A DNA stretch of 47,182 bases, taken from the NCBI GenBank assembly GCA_034408895.1, contig JAWXCI010000039.1, positions 1 through 47,182 of the forward strand, in the 5' to 3' direction. The stretch is from UBA4660 sp034408895 (lineage in GTDB: Bacteria; Bacteroidota; Bacteroidia; Flavobacteriales_D; Sanyastnellaceae). Positions 42,159 through 47,182 of the stretch are shown here, in pieces (position 1 is the stretch's first letter; each line of letters opens with the position of its first letter). The notes beneath the pieces were generated by a model, which did no database searches, was not told where the DNA came from, and saw only the letters and a list, made by a program, of their open reading frames with translations. A program made the translations under genes and the position numbers.

Positions 42159-43888
42159 ATTCAAGATTTCCTCGCTCATTGTTCATGGGCTACCAGCTGC
42201 TCATTGCCGGATGCATACTCTCATCATGCAATTTCATCGGCAACGAAGTGGACATGATAGTTCACAACGCAAAAATCTATTCTGTCAACGAATCATGGGA
42301 TGTGTATGAAGCCATGGTGATTGACGATGGAAAAATTATTCACATGGGAAGATCGGCTGATGTGTTGCACGATTACGCTTCAAAAAATGTGATTGATGCG
42401 AAAGGAAAATTCGTTTATCCGGGATTCATTGATGCGCACTGCCACTTCCTGGGCTATGGAAGAACGCTGCAGGAAGTAAATCTCATCGGAACAAAATCAT
42501 TTGATGAAGTAATTGAACGTGTGGTTGAGCACCGCAAAAAGTTTCCGGATAAGAAATGGATTATAGGAAGAGGATGGGATCAGAATGATTGGCAACCATC
42601 ATCCTTCAATAAAGAAAAATCCAGCCAGCAGCCAGCCGTACTTGATATGAATCATTTCACCATTCCTTTTCCGGACAATGAGAAATTGAACGAATTATTT
42701 CCTGATGTACCGGTTGCATTGAAGCGTATTGATGGCCATGTACTGCTCGTGAACCAAAAAGCGCTTGATCTGGCTGGCATTACAACGGAAACAAAAGTGG
42801 AAGGCGGATACGTGCAAGTGGTTCTCGGAAAACTCACCGGCATTTTGGTGGACAACGCCACAAAATTTGTCGAGGACATCATTCCAGAATACACCGTTGA
42901 GGAAGACACTGAGGCACTGCTCGATGCACAAAAAAATTGTTTTGAAGTGGGACTCACCACGGTGGATGATGCAGGTTTGCTCAAAAAAGAAATTGACCTC
43001 ATCAAACAATTGCAACAGGAAGACAAACTCAGGATGCGCATCTACGCCATGCTTTCTGATGAAGATGAAAATTTTGATTACTACCTAAAGAACGGAATTG
43101 ACACCAGCGATTTTCTTTCCGTACGTGCATTCAAATTTTATGCTGACGGTGCGCTGGGTTCACGTGGTGCGTGTTTGCTTTCGCCTTATGAAGACATCAT
43201 TCACAAAAAAGAATATGGATTTCTCTTGGACAGCATTGCATACTTCCGCATGAGGGCTGAACAACTTTACGATGCCGGTTTCCAGATGTGCACGCATGCA
43301 ATTGGCGATAGTGCAAACCGCATGATGCTTGATGTTTATTCCGCTGTGCTGGGTGGCATGAACGACAAGCGCTGGCGCATTGAACATGCACAGGTGGTTC
43401 ACAAAAATGATGTGGCCATGTTTGGTGCATCGGGCATCATTCCATCCATACAACCTACACATGCCACCAGCGATATGCCGTGGGCCTGGCAACGCCTCGG
43501 CCGCAATCGAGTGAAGCGCGCTTATGCATATAGCGAACTAAAAGATCAATTGGGCATGGTGGCGCTGGGAACCGATTTTCCGGTGGAAGGAATTTCTCCC
43601 ATCAATACATTTTATGCTGCGGTGGTTAGGAAGAATATCTATGGAATTCCTGAGGAAGGTTTTCAAACCGAAAATGCTCTTTCACGGCAAGATGCGTTGA
43701 GCGGCATTACCATCTGGGCAGCGTTGTCAAATTTCGAAGAACATAAAAAAGGTTCACTCGAAGTTGGAAAATTTGCCGACTTTGTGATGCTTGATAAAGA
43801 CCTAATGACGGTGAGTGCAGAGGAGATGCTGAGTACAAAAGTGGTGATGACGGTGGTGGGAGGTGAAGTGGTGTTTCGGCAGCCCTGA
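42155..43888 (+). CDS. lipoprotein amidohydrolase, YtcJ-like (amidohydrolase 3)
   Basis: A 577-residue metal-dependent hydrolase. The start at 42155 gives a lipoprotein signal (MGYQLLIAGCILSSC with the lipobox LSSC), and the longer frame overlaps the SDR gene. YPGFIDAHCHFLGYGRT contains the HxH metal motif. FKFYADGALGSRGACLLSPY, CTHAIGDSANRMML, RIEHAQVVHKNDV and LGTDFPVEGISP are further members of the set. YtcJ-like enzymes act on diverse N-acyl or formamide substrates; none can be assigned. It is co-translated with the SDR gene. Confidence 0.88.
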   Translation: MNSRFPRSLFMGYQLLIAGCILSSCNFIGNEVDMIVHNAKIYSVNESWDVYEAMVIDDGKIIHMGRSADVLHDYASKNVIDAKGKFVYPGFIDAHCHFLGYGRTLQEVNLIGTKSFDEVIERVVEHRKKFPDKKWIIGRGWDQNDWQPSSFNKEKSSQQPAVLDMNHFTIPFPDNEKLNELFPDVPVALKRIDGHVLLVNQKALDLAGITTETKVEGGYVQVVLGKLTGILVDNATKFVEDIIPEYTVEEDTEALLDAQKNCFEVGLTTVDDAGLLKKEIDLIKQLQQEDKLRMRIYAMLSDEDENFDYYLKNGIDTSDFLSVRAFKFYADGALGSRGACLLSPYEDIIHKKEYGFLLDSIAYFRMRAEQLYDAGFQMCTHAIGDSANRMMLDVYSAVLGGMNDKRWRIEHAQVVHKNDVAMFGASGIIPSIQPTHATSDMPWAWQRLGRNRVKRAYAYSELKDQLGMVALGTDFPVEGISPINTFYAAVVRKNIYGIPEEGFQTENALSRQDALSGITIWAALSNFEEHKKGSLEVGKFADFVMLDKDLMTVSAEEMLSTKVVMTVVGGEVVFRQP

Positions 43889-43915
43889 ATGCACAAAATA
43901 AATGGGGGACTGCAA

Positions 43916-44374
43916 TCAGGCTATAACCAGCGAAACTCTTGCTGCGACAGGTCCTTTCTGACCCATCTCTATTTCAAAAGTAACCTTATCATTCAATTTT
44001 ATGGGTTGTTGAAGTGATTTGTAATGGACAAAATAACTATCCTGAGTTTTCAGGTCTTTTATAAATCCATAACCCTTCTCATCATTATACATGGTGACCA
44101 TTCCGGTGCGAATAAGTTCTGAGGGATCTGGCTCTTCGCGTTTGGTGGCGCCCAGTTGAAGGTCTTCCAGTTTTACTTCTATCCTTTTCGATGGATCGGG
44201 TGGTGTATCGCTCAGCCTTCCGTAGGCATCCACGTATCCAATCATGTCATCGAAACTTTTGCCTTTGTTGTTGTTGGCTTTTCGTTCCTGCTTTTTCTCT
44301 TCCTTCTCCTTCCTCTTTTGGAGTCGTTTTTTTTCTTTCTCCTTTTTGCCGTAAGTCTCTTGTGATTTAGCCAT
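43916..44374 (-). CDS. cold-shock-domain protein with a long Lys/Glu-rich N-terminus
   Basis: A 152-residue protein. Residues 1-40 are almost only Lys, Glu, Arg, Gln and Asn (KKEKEKKRLQKRKEKEEKKQ), predicted as a charged helix. An interdomain linker follows (about 41-90). The cold-shock/OB domain is at about 90-150, with GMVTMYNDEKGYGFIKDLKTQDSYFVHYKSL carrying the RNP-1 (KGYGFI) and RNP-2 (YFVHY) RNA-binding motifs. It should bind single-stranded RNA or DNA; the basic tail may add nonspecific affinity. A palindrome lies 36-53 bp upstream of the start. Confidence 0.85.
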   Translation of the reverse strand: MAKSQETYGKKEKEKKRLQKRKEKEEKKQERKANNNKGKSFDDMIGYVDAYGRLSDTPPDPSKRIEVKLEDLQLGATKREEPDPSELIRTGMVTMYNDEKGYGFIKDLKTQDSYFVHYKSLQQPIKLNDKVTFEIEMGQKGPVAARVSLVIA

Positions 44375-44409
44375 TGATTAAAGCCCCCTGCGGGTGGTGG
44401 ATTGTAAAT

Positions 44410-44427
44410 TTTCGCAACATTGCGAAA
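44410..44427. promoter_or_regulatory. 18-bp near-perfect palindrome upstream of the cold-shock gene
   Basis: TTTCGCAACATTGCGAAA: two 8-bp arms around a CA centre, 36 bp upstream of the cold-shock gene start. The symmetry suits a dimeric regulator's operator or a short RNA hairpin. It also overlaps a TTATTTCG string on the minus strand that could be a promoter element. No regulator is proposed. Confidence 0.4.
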
Positions 44428-44500
44428 TAAAAATCAGCGCAAAATAACTTATTGGAGCTTCTATGTTTTTTTCAAGGGTCGGTAAGCAGCGCCTTATGCC

Positions 44501-46399
44501 TTACTGCACAATGGTGAATTTTCCTGAGAATATCCCGTCATCGCTCCTTGCTTGCAAAAGGTAAATTCCCTGGGCAAGATGTGCTAATTGAAATCCGATT
44601 GCAGATTCTCCACCAGGAACAAATGTGTTAATTGAATAAACTATCTTGCCTGTGTAGTCATAAAGATCGACCAGCATTTCCTGTGGATGCAGCGCATTGA
44701 TCATGAGTGCAAATGAGCCGTGGTTCGGATTGGGAAACAATGCAGTTCCGCCTGCATTTGTGGGTTCGCTGATGTTTACATAATAGAAAATTTCACTTTC
44801 ATTGCTGCACTCATTTTCATCGGTCACTACCACTGTAAATTCTCCATCATCGGTCAAAACAATGTAGTCGAGGAATTCGTTTTCTATCAACGTTCCATTA
44901 TTAAACCATTGATAGCTCAACCCCGCAGGCTGTGCAAAAAGTGTGTCCACAACTTGAGTAATACTCGCCACAGGATTTTCGAATACCTCCACAGTAACGT
45001 AAGTGGAGTCCAAGCATCCAAAAGCCGAATGTCCGATTACCTGATAGGTGGTTGTAGCATCAGGCTCAGCCACAGGATTTGCAATATTGGCATCGCTTAA
45101 ATTAATGGCGGGGCTCCATTGATAATTCTGGGCACCGCTTGCTTCCAATTGAACCTCCTGCCCTGCACAAATCGAAAACAAAGTATCAGCATAAAATTCG
45201 AATGTGGGAGGTGGGGATAACTCTACCTCAAAAGTGACCTCCAAATTTTCATCATCCGTGATGTTTACACTATACGATCCGGGGCAAAGGCCGGTAATGG
45301 TTGGCGAAGTATCTCCTGTGTTCCACTGATAGGTGTAGTTGCCGGGGCATTGCGGCTGGGCAGTGATAGTGCCTGTGCATTCACCTTCGCAATTCACTTC
45401 AACCGTGGTGGTGATGGTTCCGAAATCGGGTGATGAACAGCCCAGTGAATTCAAAAGATTTTCGCGGGGGAAAGTTTGCAAGGTGGTTTGCATCCGGTCT
45501 TTTTGGCCTGATGTAAATCGATCAGTACTTCCGCAATAGCTCATATAATTAAAACGGGAATTATCCCACACGCCATCGGTTGTGCAGGGATTGGTGGCAT
45601 CACAATCTCCTTGTTTATGAGGAGGAGTGTCGCATACATAGTCGCCTTCGAATTGGCAATTATCATTAAGAGGGCAATCCGCATTTCCATTGTCGCCATT
45701 AAAAGTGTGAGCGAGATAAAAAGCATGTCCTAACTCATGGCTGAGGGCAGTTGAGGAATAGGTGATGTAATCATACCGGATAACTGTTCCATCGTAATAC
45801 TGCCCGTTGGGGTAATAGGCATAACCTGCCCAACCTTCGCAAATAGTGTTTACGACCCAGATATTGTAATAATCCAAAACGGGCCAGGTGCTCAATGCTT
45901 TCACATCCAGATCCGGAGCCGCACCACAATCCACGTCATCAGGATAATCAATTCCGCTGCCTGCATAATTAGGCAACACGGTTCCATCTATGCGCACAAT
46001 GCCATTGGTGGGGCAGCCCGATGGGTCGCGCGTGGCCAGGCAAAACTGGATTTCAGTATCCGCTCCCATACCTATTGTGTTGGAAAATCTTTCGTTAGCG
46101 CCCTGCATGGCAGCAAAAATCTGAGCATCAGAAATGTTGGTGCCGCTGCCTTCTTCTTCTCCAAGATGAATGACGTGAATCACCACCGGAATGGTGGACA
46201 AAAGATTTTTGCGCAATCCTGCTTGCTGAAGTTCCGCCATTTCAATTTGCTTGACGGAAAATGTGTGGGCATAAGCCAAATCGGAAGTCATCTTGTGTTG
46301 ATGCAGGTGGCCGGAACCACATTGGTGCTGTGCAGTGGCATCAAATTTCCAAAGTAGAGCAGATAAAACCAGCAGGAGTATTAGTATATTTTTTTTCAT
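44501..46399 (-). CDS. M43 (pappalysin-like) zinc metalloprotease with type IX sorting domain
   Basis: A 632-residue secreted protease. The signal peptide is MKKNILILLLVLSALLWKFD then ATAQ. The extended zinc motif HELGHAFYLAH is at 221-231 (HExxHxxxxxH). The Met-turn is in FNYMSYCG near 285, and Cys-rich segments such as NADCPLNDNCQFEGDYVC between them are typical of M43B proteases. Two Ig/PKD-like domains follow at about 325-550. The last roughly 85 residues (ALFPNPNHGSFALMI to GIYLLQARSDDGIFSGKFTI) form a T9SS sorting domain. It is likely exported to the cell surface or medium. The substrate is unknown. Confidence 0.92.
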   Translation of the reverse strand: MKKNILILLLVLSALLWKFDATAQHQCGSGHLHQHKMTSDLAYAHTFSVKQIEMAELQQAGLRKNLLSTIPVVIHVIHLGEEEGSGTNISDAQIFAAMQGANERFSNTIGMGADTEIQFCLATRDPSGCPTNGIVRIDGTVLPNYAGSGIDYPDDVDCGAAPDLDVKALSTWPVLDYYNIWVVNTICEGWAGYAYYPNGQYYDGTVIRYDYITYSSTALSHELGHAFYLAHTFNGDNGNADCPLNDNCQFEGDYVCDTPPHKQGDCDATNPCTTDGVWDNSRFNYMSYCGSTDRFTSGQKDRMQTTLQTFPRENLLNSLGCSSPDFGTITTTVEVNCEGECTGTITAQPQCPGNYTYQWNTGDTSPTITGLCPGSYSVNITDDENLEVTFEVELSPPPTFEFYADTLFSICAGQEVQLEASGAQNYQWSPAINLSDANIANPVAEPDATTTYQVIGHSAFGCLDSTYVTVEVFENPVASITQVVDTLFAQPAGLSYQWFNNGTLIENEFLDYIVLTDDGEFTVVVTDENECSNESEIFYYVNISEPTNAGGTALFPNPNHGSFALMINALHPQEMLVDLYDYTGKIVYSINTFVPGGESAIGFQLAHLAQGIYLLQARSDDGIFSGKFTIVQ

Positions 46400-46576
46400 A
46401 TTGGTGACAGATAAAGAAAATTACAATCAGAAATTTTGCTCAAGACTAGGGCAGCAAGGGAAAAGTTGCGGTTCAAATTTTTGTCTTGTTTTTCCTCCTG
46501 CCTTTGGCCGCGAAAAGTAATTCGTCTTCAACAATAATCCGTTCCGCTTTGTGTTTACCCTCCAAACTATCACACA

Positions 46577-46810
46577 ATGAAAACTTACATCGCAATCTTT
46601 CTTATCGCTGCTTTTTCCTTTTGCAACACCATGGGCGCGGCCACACCAGAACCACCCAAAAAAGGATTTAACTACAAAGCACACAAGCAGATGAACAAGA
46701 AAGCAAATCGCTGGGGCAAGAAAAGAATGAAAGCCGCGAACTACAATTTGCTTAACATCAAATGCGATGCGAAGGATTCGAGGAAGTATGCAAAGAGGCA
46801 GAAGGGTTAA
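46577..46810 (+). CDS. small secreted, highly basic protein
   Basis: A 77-residue protein with a signal peptide (MKTYIAIFLIAAFSFCNTMG, cleavage near AAA or GAA). The mature part of about 55 residues is very rich in Lys, Arg, Asn and His (FNYKAHKQMNKKANRWGKKR) and has one Cys. Similar short Lys-rich exported proteins occur in Bacteroidota; their function is unknown. No known motif applies. Confidence 0.6.
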   Translation: MKTYIAIFLIAAFSFCNTMGAATPEPPKKGFNYKAHKQMNKKANRWGKKRMKAANYNLLNIKCDAKDSRKYAKRQKG

Positions 46811-46990
46811 TGCTGGCCCATCTTTCAATGATGTCATCGTGTGCCTCGTCTCCAACATTGTCATTCCAAAAGTGTTGAGCGTGTGTCCATGAGCAATCCG
46901 AAAGATGTGGTGGAGAATCTTCCCTGATGTGAAGGACTAAAGCTGACACAAGCAATCTTCACGTAGCTCTTTTCCCATAGTTTTGTTGTC

Positions 46991-47182
46991 ATGAATAAAA
47001 CAAGAGAAGTAAGAATCGTGCTCGTATGGATGCTGCCTGTATTTTTCATAAGCAGCGTCAGCAGCCAAGTCCCCACTGAAGGGCTCTTTGCATACTATCC
47101 TTTCTCCAACAACACGCTGGACGAAAGTGGCACTGGAAATGATGCCATTGCCTATGGCTGCAGTTATATGGATGACAGACAC
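46991..47182 (+). CDS. secreted LamG/concanavalin-like protein, N-terminus only (3' truncated)
   Basis: 64 codons to the window end. The signal peptide is about 1-26 (VRIVLVWMLPVFFISSVSSQ). LFAYYPFSNNTLDESGTGND then AIAYGC matches the start of a LamG/concanavalin A-like jelly-roll domain (YYPFSGNANDESG-type pattern). In Bacteroidota such proteins often end in a T9SS sorting domain, but the rest lies outside the window. Confidence 0.7.
   Translation, partial: MNKTREVRIVLVWMLPVFFISSVSSQVPTEGLFAYYPFSNNTLDESGTGNDAIAYGCSYMDDRH

Noticed and set aside
46811..46990. Possible short protein on the minus strand and a GTCATTC...GAATCTTCC repeat-like string
   Set aside because: The frame has no family resemblance and spans the end of the small basic protein gene; the repeat similarity is too degenerate to call.
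1..47182. tRNA, rRNA, CRISPR array, insertion sequence, prophage or known defence system
   Set aside because: No cloverleaf, regularly spaced repeats, transposase, integrase or phage structural gene was seen on either strand.

Overview
The window looks like chromosomal DNA from a member of the Bacteroidota (Flavobacteriales/Chitinophagales-like; the genus cannot be told from sequence alone). The signs are: type IX secretion C-terminal sorting domains on secreted proteins; family content typical of the phylum (DUF4293, class I-beta DAHP synthase at the end of a trp operon, SiaC/DUF1987, an SUI1-type factor, a small zinc-ribbon protein); few Shine-Dalgarno sequences; a TAnnTTTG-type promoter before the trp genes; and intergenic low-complexity and CCCGATA-palindrome repeats. 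I see no rRNA, tRNA, CRISPR array, insertion sequence or prophage. Most of the window is ordinary housekeeping gene content.

Layout. 1-4.1 kb: the 3' end of an ABC transporter, a SiaC-like regulator, a methyltransferase-ZIP transporter pair, a small membrane protein and a DUF4293 protein. 4.1-9.4 kb: an SPFH/HflC-like protein with a clear terminator, a DUF2330 protein paired with an RnfD-like membrane protein, and two putative lipoproteins. 9.4-13.5 kb: a CtlX-type hydrolase, a PIN-PhoH ATPase, a GNAT acetyltransferase and ribonuclease Z. 13.6-16.5 kb: a T9SS cargo protein, a STAS-domain protein, and pyrR-pyrB overlapping by 4 bp. 16.7-21.3 kb: an MBL-fold hydrolase, parA-parB, a prolyl-hydroxylase-like 2OG oxygenase and a type II NADH dehydrogenase. 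21.3-22.2 kb: a gene-poor stretch with two very small genes and several hairpins. 22.2-27.8 kb: a thiolase, a 3' gene fragment abutting an ECF sigma gene, an SDR-type epimerase, a LolD-like ATPase and sucC.

27.8-35.3 kb holds the centrepiece: a complete tryptophan operon, trpE-G-D-C-F-B-A, followed by a DAHP synthase gene that overlaps trpA. Most junctions overlap by 1-4 bp. Upstream of trpE is a full ribosome-mediated attenuator. It has a 21-codon leader peptide with three consecutive Trp codons, three mutually exclusive pairings (1:2, 2:3, 3:4) and an intrinsic terminator ending about 12 bp before trpE. A promoter-like TATTTTTG box sits only 4 bp before the leader-peptide ATG, so the leader mRNA may be nearly leaderless. 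The layout implies that charged tRNA-Trp controls both the Trp branch and the first step of the shikimate pathway.

35.4-47.2 kb: an O-methyltransferase, an MscS channel coupled to a CPBP protease, an SUI1 factor, an RlmL-like rRNA methyltransferase, an OmpA-domain protein whose reading frame is broken near its 3' end, an SDR-amidohydrolase pair, a cold-shock-domain protein, an M43 metalloprotease with a T9SS sorting domain, a small basic secreted protein, and the 5' end of a LamG-like secreted protein.

The best candidates for a second look are the trp attenuator, the hairpin-rich stretch at 21.5-21.9 kb with its 48-residue protein, the truncated gene fused to the end of the sigma-factor gene, the DUF2330/RnfD-like pair, and the frameshift in the OmpA gene. 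I did not find convincing evidence of a wholly new defence or mobile system.
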